A stretch of 21,092 nt of DNA from a virus, in IMG/VR virus record IMGVR_UViG_3300033571_008068, positions 1 to 21,092 of that record. One strand, 5' to 3'. Numbering within the stretch: position 1 is the first letter of the stretch; each line of letters opens with the position of its first letter. Made by a program: the position numbers and the translations under genes. Positions 1 to 4,824 of the stretch are shown here, one piece after another. The notes beneath the pieces were generated by a model that worked only from the letters and a program-made list of their open reading frames with translations, did no database searches and was not told the DNA's origin.

Positions 1-86
1 GTTGTTATGGTTGAGTTTGCGTTTATCAACTTAGCTTGTGTAGCCAACTCAAGTACTTTGTTACGGGAGATTAGTGAGAGCTTCAT
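1..86 (-). CDS. Partial hypothetical protein, N-terminus only
   Basis: Reading leftward from ATG at 86, the frame stays open to the window edge and gives 28 codons, starting MKLSLISRNK and continuing VLELATQAKL. The ATG overlaps the TGA stop of the upstream gene (ATGA, 83-86), and an AGGTGG-like ribosome site lies just before it, so translation is probably coupled. Too little is visible to name a function. Confidence 0.6.
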   Translation of the reverse strand, partial: MKLSLISRNKVLELATQAKLINANSTIT

Positions 87-610
87 GCTGCCACCTGTAA
101 TTCTGATTGACGGTCGTTAATGAGATCGCTGAGCCAAATTGGCATAGGCCGCTCCCCACGGTGGTATATGAGAGGCATGGTTGCAGATTTGCTTGCGTAA
201 TAGCGACGGTACGATTCGACAGCATTGTCGGACTTGAATTCGTCAGGCATTGCAAGGGGTGGGGCAGACCATGTTTTAGGTAAGTCGTGCATAGCTGATG
301 GTGGGTTAAGTAGCTCGGCAATGAGCACGTCGCGTGATTTATGATTTTTGCCATAACGTATATAGAATTCGCGGCCAAGGTAGATGGCCAGAGTAACGAC
401 ATAATGATAATGAAGTGTTGACTGACGTGTCCAGATGGCGCTTGGATGATTAACGTGAGTGGACTTATAGGATACTGCATCGCCATTGCCATGGACATGG
501 TGAGCCGTGGCAAGTAATTGGCATGATTCGATAAGCATTTTGCCGACATGTTTGTCGCAATGCATAGCTGCGGCAACAGGAGCAAGTTGGTGTAGATAGA
601 AGATATTCAT
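83..610 (-). CDS. Conserved phage protein of unknown function (175 aa)
   Basis: The start at 610 (MNIFYLHQ) is preferred to an upstream ATG at 631 because GAAAGG sits 6 bases before it and the encoded N-terminus matches the usual beginning of this family. The protein has the pattern I know from many phage genomes: an early CDKHVGKM segment (about residues 18-25), QLLATAHH, HPSAIWTR, and a C-terminal ESYRRYY followed by a P.PIWL tail. The conserved Cys, His and Asp residues could bind a metal, but no activity is established to my knowledge. It is the first gene after a predicted promoter at 660-687 and is coupled by ATGA to the next gene. The family recognition is from memory and the function is unknown. 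Confidence 0.85.
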   Translation of the reverse strand: MNIFYLHQLAPVAAAMHCDKHVGKMLIESCQLLATAHHVHGNGDAVSYKSTHVNHPSAIWTRQSTLHYHYVVTLAIYLGREFYIRYGKNHKSRDVLIAELLNPPSAMHDLPKTWSAPPLAMPDEFKSDNAVESYRRYYASKSATMPLIYHRGERPMPIWLSDLINDRQSELQVAA

Positions 611-616
611 GGTGTA

Positions 617-630
617 CCTTTCAAAAATCA
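617..630 (-). promoter_or_regulatory. Leader box TGANNNTTGAAAGG, copy 1
   Basis: On the - strand this reads TGATTTTTGAAAGG and ends 6 bases before the ATG at 610. The GAAAGG end is the Shine-Dalgarno. The upstream TGA and TT positions are also fixed in four other copies in the window, which a ribosome site alone does not require. Confidence 0.7.
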
Positions 631-659
631 AAACAAGTGGACGAGTGGACTACGTTAGC

Positions 660-687
660 AATATACATCAAGTCGTGACAGTTTCAA
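660..687 (-). promoter_or_regulatory. Predicted sigma70-type promoter for the 83-610 gene
   Basis: On the - strand the -35 is TTGAAA (682-687, 5 of 6 consensus) and the -10 is TATATT (660-665, 5 of 6), with a 16-base spacer. It overlaps the 3' end of the 668-904 gene. The -35 lies in a tandem TTGAAACTG TTGAAACTG that also encodes a repeated ETV in that protein. The predicted leader before the ATG is about 43 bases. Confidence 0.5.
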
Positions 688-904
688 CAGTTTCAATAGA
701 AATATTTGTAAATGCTTTGATTGCCCAAACTTGAGCCTCAAGAGGTTGATAGGCTGACATCAATCTTGCACGAATCTCACGGTATTCAGGCTTCATAGTG
801 GAATTGTACTTATAGTGCTCATCCAGAGTATGTGCAAGGTAGTCATCAAGAGCATGGCACAGAGCATCCAGTTGGGACAGAGTGACGATTCTATTATTAG
901 ACAT
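668..904 (-). CDS. Hypothetical protein (78 aa)
   Basis: The start at 904 (MSNNRIVTLS) is chosen because GAAAGG lies 7 bases before it; an in-frame ATG at 919 would fall inside that ribosome site. The protein is soluble, probably mostly helical, and moderately acidic, with a central HYKYNSTMKPEYREIRARL stretch and a Thr/Val-rich tail (ISIETVETVTT). I do not recognise a family. It lies directly downstream of the 923-1111 gene, whose stop codon falls inside its leader box, and its 3' end carries the promoter of the next gene. Confidence 0.75.
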   Translation of the reverse strand: MSNNRIVTLSQLDALCHALDDYLAHTLDEHYKYNSTMKPEYREIRARLMSAYQPLEAQVWAIKAFTNISIETVETVTT

Positions 905-911
905 GGTAGTT

Positions 912-925
912 CCTTTCAATAGTCA
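912..925 (-). promoter_or_regulatory. Leader box TGANNNTTGAAAGG, copy 2
   Basis: Reads TGACTATTGAAAGG on the - strand, 7 bases before the ATG at 904. Its first three bases are the TGA stop codon of the upstream 923-1111 gene. There is almost no intergenic space here, which argues against the box being a promoter and for a role in the mRNA. Confidence 0.7.
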
Positions 926-1111
926 AGTTAAGTTGCTGACGTGCATTACGTTAATGTTGCCTGTTTCTGAATCGATAATACGGTAGGACTGTTTACGTCT
1001 TTTACCGAATATGGCGTCTGCAACACTTTGCAGTTGGATGACACTAATACCAGCAAGGATGGCACGCCATGTGCCATCATCTTGCTTAGTCTCGAGGACA
1101 TAGCGTAACAT
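923..1111 (-). CDS. Hypothetical protein (62 aa)
   Basis: A small protein, MLRYVLETKQ onward, with a DGTWRAI segment and a basic GKRRKQSYRI stretch, suggesting a compact beta-alpha-beta domain. I recognise no family. It starts one base after the TAA stop of the 1113-1532 gene and has no clear ribosome site of its own, so coupled translation is likely. Its own stop is inside the leader box of the next gene. Confidence 0.7.
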   Translation of the reverse strand: MLRYVLETKQDDGTWRAILAGISVIQLQSVADAIFGKRRKQSYRIIDSETGNINVMHVSNLT

Positions 1112-1112
1112 A

Positions 1113-1532
1113 TTAGTCTTCGATCAAATCACGTAGGTTTTCGATTGCTTCTTCAGCAGTGGCGCCGTAGGCATGGGTGTCATCACCATCGTGGCCTTTT
1201 TCGTAAGCTATATAAGCCTCGGTAGGTGGGCACAAAGAAGCATACTCATGGCGGTAGGCCTCGTATTCTCTAAACTTTAACAGGCCTTTTTCCCAGGTGC
1301 CTACTTTTTTGGTTGAGGTATCAACAGGTAGAGGAAACTGCACCATGGCTTCACGTGCCGAGTCGTTGGCCGATGAGAAAGCATAATCATTGGTGAAAGT
1401 ATTGAAGCCGCTGAAGTATGTCCACTCACCATCTTTAAGAACTTCGACCACCAAGTCGTAGCGATTTGTAAACGGATCGCCGAGAGACATGATGCGGACA
1501 TTAGATGCTAGGGTTTTGTGTAAGTGTGCCAT
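1113..1532 (-). CDS. Hypothetical protein (139 aa)
   Basis: Starts MAHLHKTLAS with GAAAGG 6 bases upstream. Visible segments are a beta-rich N-terminal half (NRYDLVVEVLKDGEWTYF), an aromatic and acidic middle (KFREYEAYRHEYASL), and a C-terminal AYGATAEEAIENLRDL. That tail resembles the end of HicB-like or DUF1902-like domains, where a short strand is followed by a TxEEAxxNL helix. The resemblance is local, no toxin partner is visible, and I do not assign that function. It is first in a two-gene unit with the 62-aa gene, behind the strong promoter at 1587-1614. Confidence 0.8.
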   Translation of the reverse strand: MAHLHKTLASNVRIMSLGDPFTNRYDLVVEVLKDGEWTYFSGFNTFTNDYAFSSANDSAREAMVQFPLPVDTSTKKVGTWEKGLLKFREYEAYRHEYASLCPPTEAYIAYEKGHDGDDTHAYGATAEEAIENLRDLIED

Positions 1533-1538
1533 GATATA

Positions 1539-1552
1539 CCTTTCAATAGTCA
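1539..1552 (-). promoter_or_regulatory. Leader box TGANNNTTGAAAGG, copy 3
   Basis: Reads TGACTATTGAAAGG on the - strand, the same 14 bases as copy 2, and ends 6 bases before the ATG at 1532. Confidence 0.7.
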
Positions 1553-1560
1553 GTTGGTTA

Positions 1561-1579
1561 GTGGGGGAGTACCCCCCAC
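1561..1579 (-). promoter_or_regulatory. GC-rich hairpin at the predicted 5' end of an mRNA
   Basis: A perfect 7-bp stem (GTGGGGG with CCCCCAC) closes a 5-base loop. On the - strand it begins about 7 bases after the TATAAT at 1587-1592, so it would form the extreme 5' end of the transcript. No T-run follows, so a simple intrinsic terminator for the upstream DUF932 gene is less likely. A 5' stabilising stem or a processing site fits better. Confidence 0.5.
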
Positions 1580-1586
1580 ATGAGCC

Positions 1587-1614
1587 ATTATACCGTTTCG
1601 CTGGAGAAAGTAAA
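1587..1614 (-). promoter_or_regulatory. Predicted strong sigma70-type promoter for the 1113-1532 / 923-1111 pair
   Basis: On the - strand the -10 is a perfect TATAAT (1587-1592) and the -35 is TTTACT (1609-1614, 4 of 6), with a 16-base spacer. It lies in the gap between the DUF932 gene and the 1113-1532 gene, oriented toward the latter, so it has a clear target. Confidence 0.6.
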
Positions 1615-1619
1615 CAATT

Positions 1620-2576
1620 TTATGCGAGGGCCAGTAATTCTTCGGCGACCTTTGCCTTAACATTAACACCGCCACCAAACCAAGCATTTGCCATTCTAGC
1701 ATCTGGTGTACGAGCTGTTTCCCAATCCATCAATTGAGTAACAGCATTTAAAGCACCCCATGCTGTACCTTTGGCAGATTCCAGCTCGGCGCCGATGCCA
1801 GCACCATTAAAGAGAGCCAGAGCTCGAGTGGCTGCGCGGCTTGGTTTCTTATCATCACCGCCAAGAACTTTGGCAAAGACTGCCTGAGCTTGAGAGCTTG
1901 ATAACTTAATGGATGCCAAGTACTTGGCTGTGTGCTCAAAGGCTTTGAAGGCGTCATCAAACTCGCCAAGTTGAGACTTAACAGCTTCAGGATTAAAGAT
2001 GGAGTTGTGACGAACTTGAACCACGTTGCCTTTTTCTTTGGCGGCAATCTGTAATGTGTTATTACATACAACACGTACCGAAGTCAGGCGTGCCTGAGTG
2101 GCCAGAGAGCCATCGCAACTAGAAGCCAAGAGGAGATATTGGTTAACTTTGTCGCCAGCCATGGAGAACTCACCATCCATCTTGGCCAATGCCCAGTAAT
2201 GAGCACCATTACGCAACACACCAGCAGTTTCAAGGTGTGCTATATTGCCTACCATATCGCGGAAGAACTCAAGGACTTCCATTGGCTGCACTACTTTGTA
2301 TCGGTCAGATACTAGACCAAGTGGCAGATTGGAGTCAGCGCGATAAAGAACCTTCTTACCTGCAAAAGGAAGTACTTGGCTCTTTGACCAAGCTGTTGCA
2401 GGAGTTTGAAACTGGACATCCGCTGAGTTAATCATGAAATCCAGACCAGCTTCCTCGGCCCAAGTTTCAATCGGTGCATCGCTAGTTAATTGCTGACCAA
2501 GACCATGCCATGGTGTATCACCAACGTAGGCCATTGCGTCTTTACCGGTAGAGGTGGTTGCGATCATGTGTGCCAT
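1620..2576 (-). CDS. DUF932 phage/plasmid-like protein (318 aa)
   Basis: Matches the DUF932 family (phage/plasmid-like protein, TIGR03299). It shows the typical N-terminal DTPWHGLGQQL (residues 20-30), a middle with FRDMVGNIAHLETAGVLRNG, and a conserved core around SVRVVCNNTLQIA with RHN downstream. The length of 318 aa is normal for the family, which is widespread on phages and plasmids. Its biochemical role is not established. The start at 2576 has GAAAGG 8 bases upstream within a leader box. The gene stands alone between a predicted promoter (2671-2700) and the next promoter (1587-1614), and is probably expressed early. Confidence 0.93.
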   Translation of the reverse strand: MAHMIATTSTGKDAMAYVGDTPWHGLGQQLTSDAPIETWAEEAGLDFMINSADVQFQTPATAWSKSQVLPFAGKKVLYRADSNLPLGLVSDRYKVVQPMEVLEFFRDMVGNIAHLETAGVLRNGAHYWALAKMDGEFSMAGDKVNQYLLLASSCDGSLATQARLTSVRVVCNNTLQIAAKEKGNVVQVRHNSIFNPEAVKSQLGEFDDAFKAFEHTAKYLASIKLSSSQAQAVFAKVLGGDDKKPSRAATRALALFNGAGIGAELESAKGTAWGALNAVTQLMDWETARTPDARMANAWFGGGVNVKAKVAEELLALA

Positions 2577-2584
2577 TTTGTGTA

Positions 2585-2598
2585 CCTTTCAAAGTTCA
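2585..2598 (-). promoter_or_regulatory. Leader box TGANNNTTGAAAGG, copy 4
   Basis: Reads TGAACTTTGAAAGG on the - strand and ends 8 bases before the ATG at 2576. The three variable bases differ from the other copies while the 11 fixed positions are kept. Confidence 0.65.
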
Positions 2599-2670
2599 GG
2601 ATTAAAAATAAGTGCTACATGAGAATAATAACCCGATTTTCGCCCTTGAAACACAATTATTTGCACAAAG

Positions 2671-2700
2671 ATAAGAAAAAGATGCATATTTAGTTGTCAA
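2671..2700 (-). promoter_or_regulatory. Candidate promoter for the DUF932 gene
   Basis: On the - strand a consensus -35 TTGACA (2695-2700) is followed after 18 bases by TCTTAT (2671-2676, 4 of 6). It sits in the 129-base gap before the DUF932 gene, leaving a leader of about 90 bases. A TATTAT nearer the gene lacks a matching -35. The remainder of this gap is AT-rich with no other feature that I see. Confidence 0.4.
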
Positions 2701-2705
2701 ATCAG

Positions 2706-2957
2706 TTAATTTCTTTGATTTGGGATGCGATTCCGTATCTTTTCTGCAATATCTGGCTGTTCTTCGTCTTCAGCAATCTTAGCGCAGGCATCTCTTTCTA
2801 TAAAAATGGCCTGTTTTGTGGTTTCAATAGCTATGGTCATGATTTCTGCCTTACCTACTGCCAAAGCTTCATCAAATTCGCTTTGAGTAAATAACTCCAT
2901 TGCGCCTGAGCCACTAAGTAATTGCTTAGCCAATGGGCTTAATTCTTTCTTTGACAT
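2706..2957 (-). CDS. Hypothetical phage protein (83 aa)
   Basis: Starts directly after the stop of the helix-turn-helix gene, with AAAGGA upstream inside that gene. The N-terminal half (SPLAKQLLSGSGAMELFTQ) is followed by a helical ERDACAKIAEDEEQPDIAEKIRNRI segment. ERDACAK followed by a short helix and an IR-type end is a module I know from many small phage proteins, where it often forms the C-terminus; its role is unknown. It is the last gene of the eight-gene operon. Confidence 0.8.
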   Translation of the reverse strand: MSKKELSPLAKQLLSGSGAMELFTQSEFDEALAVGKAEIMTIAIETTKQAIFIERDACAKIAEDEEQPDIAEKIRNRIPNQRN

Positions 2958-3212
2958 TTATATTCCTTTGTCATTAACTACTTTTTGTTTAAAGAGAGAA
3001 CGTATTTGGTCAATAGGTATACCTGTACGATCGTAGATGATAAGAATCATTTTAGGCGTTAAGCCAAGCTTACCATTCATTATGCGACTAATGGTAGGTG
3101 ATGAAGAAAATAAGAACCTAGCCAATTGGCTATCACTAGTTAGTTTATGTTTTTGTTTAATGTGTTCAAATAATTTATTCGAACAATACGTTGCTGCCAC
3201 TTGGTTAATCAT
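2958..3212 (-). CDS. Helix-turn-helix DNA-binding protein, putative phage regulator (84 aa)
   Basis: Start chosen at 3212 (MINQVAATYC): GGGAGG lies 6 bases upstream, and the ATG overlaps the TGA of the previous gene. Residues about 25-70 form a lambda-repressor/XRE-like fold: SDSQLARFLF, then SSPTISRIMNGKLGL as the turn and recognition helix, then a PKMILIIYDRTG helix. The spacing resembles a family of short regulators common in Burkholderiales (LARxL, PxISxIRxGxL, LLIRI). It probably binds operator DNA. Candidate targets are the inverted repeats around 4600-4732 and 4640-4658, but that link is inference. Confidence 0.8.
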   Translation of the reverse strand: MINQVAATYCSNKLFEHIKQKHKLTSDSQLARFLFSSSPTISRIMNGKLGLTPKMILIIYDRTGIPIDQIRSLFKQKVVNDKGI

Positions 3213-3367
3213 GCAGCCTCCCAATACAGCTCTACGTAATCATCATAGGCAGCCCAGCATACTAAATATTCCCACATTAATCTTTCATTCTTTACTACAT
3301 CACAATAATATTGCGCCAATCGTAAACATGTTTCTTGTGTAGGAGGTTTAAATTTAGCTATTGTCAT
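3209..3367 (-). CDS. Small hypothetical protein (52 aa)
   Basis: Starts MTIAKFKPPTQETCLRL and ends with an aromatic and acidic segment (YDDYVELYWEAA). Both ends overlap neighbours as ATGA: the start overlaps the TGA of the 48-aa gene and its stop overlaps the start of the helix-turn-helix gene. GGAGG lies about 9-13 bases before the ATG. The tiling within the operon is the main evidence that it is real. I see no signal peptide or membrane segment and do not recognise a family. Confidence 0.7.
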   Translation of the reverse strand: MTIAKFKPPTQETCLRLAQYYCDVVKNERLMWEYLVCWAAYDDYVELYWEAA

Positions 3368-3510
3368 ACGCTTTTCTCCTCCGCTTCTAATACACGTAAA
3401 TCATTCGCGGCATCGGATACTCCATGCCAATCTCCTCTTGCAATCATTACCTGCATGTACTCCATTAAAATAGCGCGTTGCGTTTCGTAGTCTGAGTAAT
3501 CTTTATCCAC
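3364..3510 (-). CDS. Small hypothetical protein, GTG start (48 aa)
   Basis: A GTG at 3510 is preceded by AAGGAG at a good distance and overlaps the end of the 193-aa gene by 8 bases, which supports the GTG over an internal ATG. The protein (DKDYSDYETQ..., GDWHGVSDAANDLRVLEAEE) is helical and acidic. The segment GDWHGVSDAANDLRxLEAE matches a motif I know from small phage and prophage proteins that are annotated as hypothetical. Its stop overlaps the next ATG as ATGA. Function unknown. Confidence 0.7.
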   Translation of the reverse strand: MDKDYSDYETQRAILMEYMQVMIARGDWHGVSDAANDLRVLEAEEKSV

Positions 3511-4084
3511 CGTTCTTCTCCTTCAGCTTGGCTCCAATGATGCGGCAAAAATCCCAAAAGTTTGTATCTCCACCTTGCGCTGCTTGTTCAATCTCTTTAT
3601 CCGTAAGCCCTACCCATTCTTTCTTTGGCGGTGTGGTGTACAGCGGAACCTTATCCATCTTCACTACTGTTGGCGTTTCCCATTTAATAGGCGTTGCCCA
3701 CTCCAACTTGCGCGTTTCAACATCGATGTACGCTACTGGCTCCGGCTTTGGTATGCCATTTACCCGCGCACTCTGTGCAAAGCTTTGCGCAAACTCTTCA
3801 AAAGTTTTATCTTGTACTTTTATTGGCGGCAACCCTGACCACAAAGGCCAGCCGTCTAGCGTTGGCTCCTTCTCAATTTTGGCTTTTATCGGCATGTCAG
3901 GAATCCCATCCATTACCCTCTTCATCATCGCTTCGTCAGGCTGCGTATAGTTCGGCTTGCCACCTGAATACGTCTTGACGGCTTGATCTGAAAACAACTT
4001 GTCTCGCAGTTCATTACGCTGCGCTACGATGCAAGCATGTCTGTCGCAGTAGTATCCGCAGCTGTGTATGTCACTTTGTGTCAT
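3503..4084 (-). CDS. Hypothetical phage protein with N-terminal Cys/His cluster (193 aa)
   Basis: The N-terminus has a Cys/His cluster (C9, C13, H16, C18) followed by IVAQRNELRDKL; this CDRxxCxxAQRxELR pattern recurs at the start of unrelated phage proteins and could hold a zinc ion. The middle is Pro- and Lys-rich with no clear domain (PTLDGWPLWSGLPPIKVQ). The C-terminus, from about residue 156, is WVGLTDKEIEQAA followed by FWDFCRIIGAKLKEKNGG, again a module shared by small phage proteins. The two end modules around a low-complexity middle suggest domain shuffling. It overlaps the upstream gene by 14 bases, with AAAGGAG at a slightly long distance. Function unknown. Confidence 0.85.
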   Translation of the reverse strand: MTQSDIHSCGYYCDRHACIVAQRNELRDKLFSDQAVKTYSGGKPNYTQPDEAMMKRVMDGIPDMPIKAKIEKEPTLDGWPLWSGLPPIKVQDKTFEEFAQSFAQSARVNGIPKPEPVAYIDVETRKLEWATPIKWETPTVVKMDKVPLYTTPPKKEWVGLTDKEIEQAAQGGDTNFWDFCRIIGAKLKEKNGG

Positions 4085-4262
4085 TTTGTGATGACTCCTT
4101 TCGTGCTTTCATCATTGCGTCTGCCAATTCGTAACAGGCTTTTGCCATTTGCTCATACGTTGGCTGCGTAAACTCTTCTTTAATAAACCCATGCAAAGCC
4201 ATAGCTGCAAAGTAATCACGTAACTCCATACCTTCGCTTCTATGATTTGGAAATGCTTTCAT
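4071..4262 (-). CDS. Small hypothetical phage protein (63 aa)
   Basis: The ATG at 4262 overlaps the previous TGA (ATGA) and has AGGAG about 7 bases upstream. The core GMELRDYFAAMALHGF followed by a YELADAMMKAR helix matches a small protein family frequent in phages of Proteobacteria, all hypothetical to my knowledge. No membrane segment. An internal ATG (MELRDY) lacks a properly spaced ribosome site. It overlaps the 193-aa gene by 14 bases. Confidence 0.8.
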   Translation of the reverse strand: MKAFPNHRSEGMELRDYFAAMALHGFIKEEFTQPTYEQMAKACYELADAMMKARKESSQNDTK

Positions 4263-4465
4263 TTCTTATCTCCTATCTCAGGTAATTCCAATTGCTGAGA
4301 ATTAAGACTCATCGTATTTCGCTCTCCATCTTCTGCTTCAGCAATCATACGTTTTAAATCACCAAGACGATACCATCCATCAAATAAGTAAATGGATCGC
4401 GCGTCCTCAATTTGTTTATCAATTTGCTTTTCCACTATTCGTTTTCTCCATAGCTTACTTATCAT
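4259..4465 (-). CDS. Hypothetical protein (68 aa)
   Basis: MISKLWRKRIVEKQIDKQ opens with a basic amphipathic helix, followed by LFDGWYRLGDLKRMIAEAEDGER and a polar tail. No family recognised. The start overlaps the end of the 44-aa membrane-peptide gene by 11 bases and has no good ribosome site, so translation probably depends on the upstream gene. Confidence 0.7.
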   Translation of the reverse strand: MISKLWRKRIVEKQIDKQIEDARSIYLFDGWYRLGDLKRMIAEAEDGERNTMSLNSQQLELPEIGDKK

Positions 4466-4589
4466 AACGGTCGTTTACCTCGAATGTAGAGTCCCACCAC
4501 ATGAAAAGTTTAGCAAGCAAAATGATGCCTATGCATGTAAGACATGAGCCAATGAAGAGAGTAAAGATGATGGTGAGAATTTGTGTCAT
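4455..4589 (-). CDS. Small single-pass membrane protein (44 aa)
   Basis: ATG at 4589 follows GAAAGG by 6 bases within a leader box. The peptide has a hydrophobic stretch of about 24 residues (roughly 4-28, ILTIIFTLFIGS, then CLTCIGIILLAKLF) and a polar C-terminal tail (WDSTFEVNDRYDK), so one membrane helix is expected, with two cysteines in it. It is the first gene of the leftward operon, behind the promoter at 4663-4690. An inhibitor, a superinfection-exclusion peptide or a holin-like protein are possible; nothing in the sequence decides. The length is below common gene-caller cut-offs. Confidence 0.75.
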   Translation of the reverse strand: MTQILTIIFTLFIGSCLTCIGIILLAKLFMWWDSTFEVNDRYDK

Positions 4590-4595
4590 ACTTTT

Positions 4596-4609
4596 CCTTT
4601 CAATAATCA
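4596..4609 (-). promoter_or_regulatory. Leader box TGANNNTTGAAAGG, copy 5
   Basis: Reads TGATTATTGAAAGG on the - strand, 6 bases before the ATG at 4589. Its upstream part also forms one arm of the 11-bp inverted repeat that spans the divergent region. Confidence 0.7.
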
Positions 4610-4639
4610 ATACCACCAGAGCATACTACAAAAATTTTT

Positions 4640-4658
4640 CATCCATGTACAATGGATG
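4640..4658 (-). promoter_or_regulatory. Palindrome at the predicted leftward transcription start
   Basis: CATCCAT and ATGGATG form a perfect 7-bp inverted repeat with a 5-base centre (GTACA). On the - strand it begins 4 bases after the -10 (4663-4668), so it covers the expected start of transcription. It could be an operator for the helix-turn-helix protein or a 5'-terminal mRNA stem. Confidence 0.45.
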
Positions 4659-4662
4659 TTGA

Positions 4663-4690
4663 AATATAATAGGCCTACGGCCGGTTGCAA
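4663..4690 (-). promoter_or_regulatory. Predicted promoter of the eight-gene leftward operon
   Basis: On the - strand the -35 is TTGCAA (4685-4690, 4 of 6) and the -10 is TATATT (4663-4668, 5 of 6) with a 16-base spacer. The leader to the ATG at 4589 is about 65 bases and carries the palindrome and leader box. An AGGCCT palindrome on each side of the spacer (4671-4676, 4690-4695) adds local dyad symmetry. Confidence 0.55.
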
Positions 4691-4727
4691 GGCCTTCTAT
4701 ACACTATGAGATTGCGAACTCTTGATT

Positions 4728-4756
4728 ATTGACCAGCAAGTAAGTTACGCAATTAT
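4728..4756 (+). promoter_or_regulatory. Candidate rightward promoter before the primase-helicase
   Basis: TTGACC (4728-4733, 5 of 6) and AATTAT (4751-4756, 4 of 6) are separated by 17 bases. A second TTGACA at 4758-4763 has no good -10. Transcription from the first would begin just before the hairpin at 4772-4804. The match is moderate only. Confidence 0.35.
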
Positions 4757-4771
4757 TTTGACAAAAAAGAT

Positions 4772-4804
4772 AAAGGCCCTCTATCTGCATAATAGAGAGC
4801 CTTT
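4772..4804 (+). promoter_or_regulatory. Stem-loop in the 5' leader of the primase-helicase
   Basis: Two 13-base arms (4772-4784 and 4792-4804) pair at 12 of 13 positions around a 7-base loop; the one mismatch is C with A. The arms are AAAGGC-C-CTCTAT and ATAGAG-A-GCCTTT. It ends 9 bases before the AAGGAT ribosome site. No T-run follows on the + strand, but on the - strand TTTATCTTTTTT follows, so it may also stop leftward antisense transcription. Confidence 0.6.
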
Positions 4805-4824
4805 GTATACCGCAAGGATTACGT

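Larger units (their letters stand above)
4600..4732. repeat. 11-bp inverted repeat flanking the divergent control region
   Basis: TCAATAATCAA at 4600-4610 is the exact reverse complement of TTGATTATTGA at 4722-4732. The arms are 111 bases apart and enclose the leftward promoter. The left arm belongs to a leader box; the right arm lies just upstream of a rightward promoter candidate. It may be a paired operator or a relic of a leader duplicated in opposite orientation. Confidence 0.55.

Noticed and set aside
61-585. 174-aa frame on the - strand overlapping the conserved phage protein
   Set aside because: It is another frame of the 83-610 gene, lacks a leader box or ribosome site, and its product has no domain-like order.
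682-699. Tandem TTGAAACTG as a separate repeat element
   Set aside because: It encodes a repeated ETV in the 78-aa protein and serves as the -35 of a predicted promoter; two copies only.
1113-1532. HicB-type antitoxin
   Set aside because: Only a short C-terminal similarity; no HicA-like partner beside it and no DNA-binding domain visible.
3528-3978. Overlapping + strand frames of 87 to 140 aa
   Set aside because: They are antisense to the 193-aa gene, whose overlaps with its neighbours and typical end modules support the - strand.
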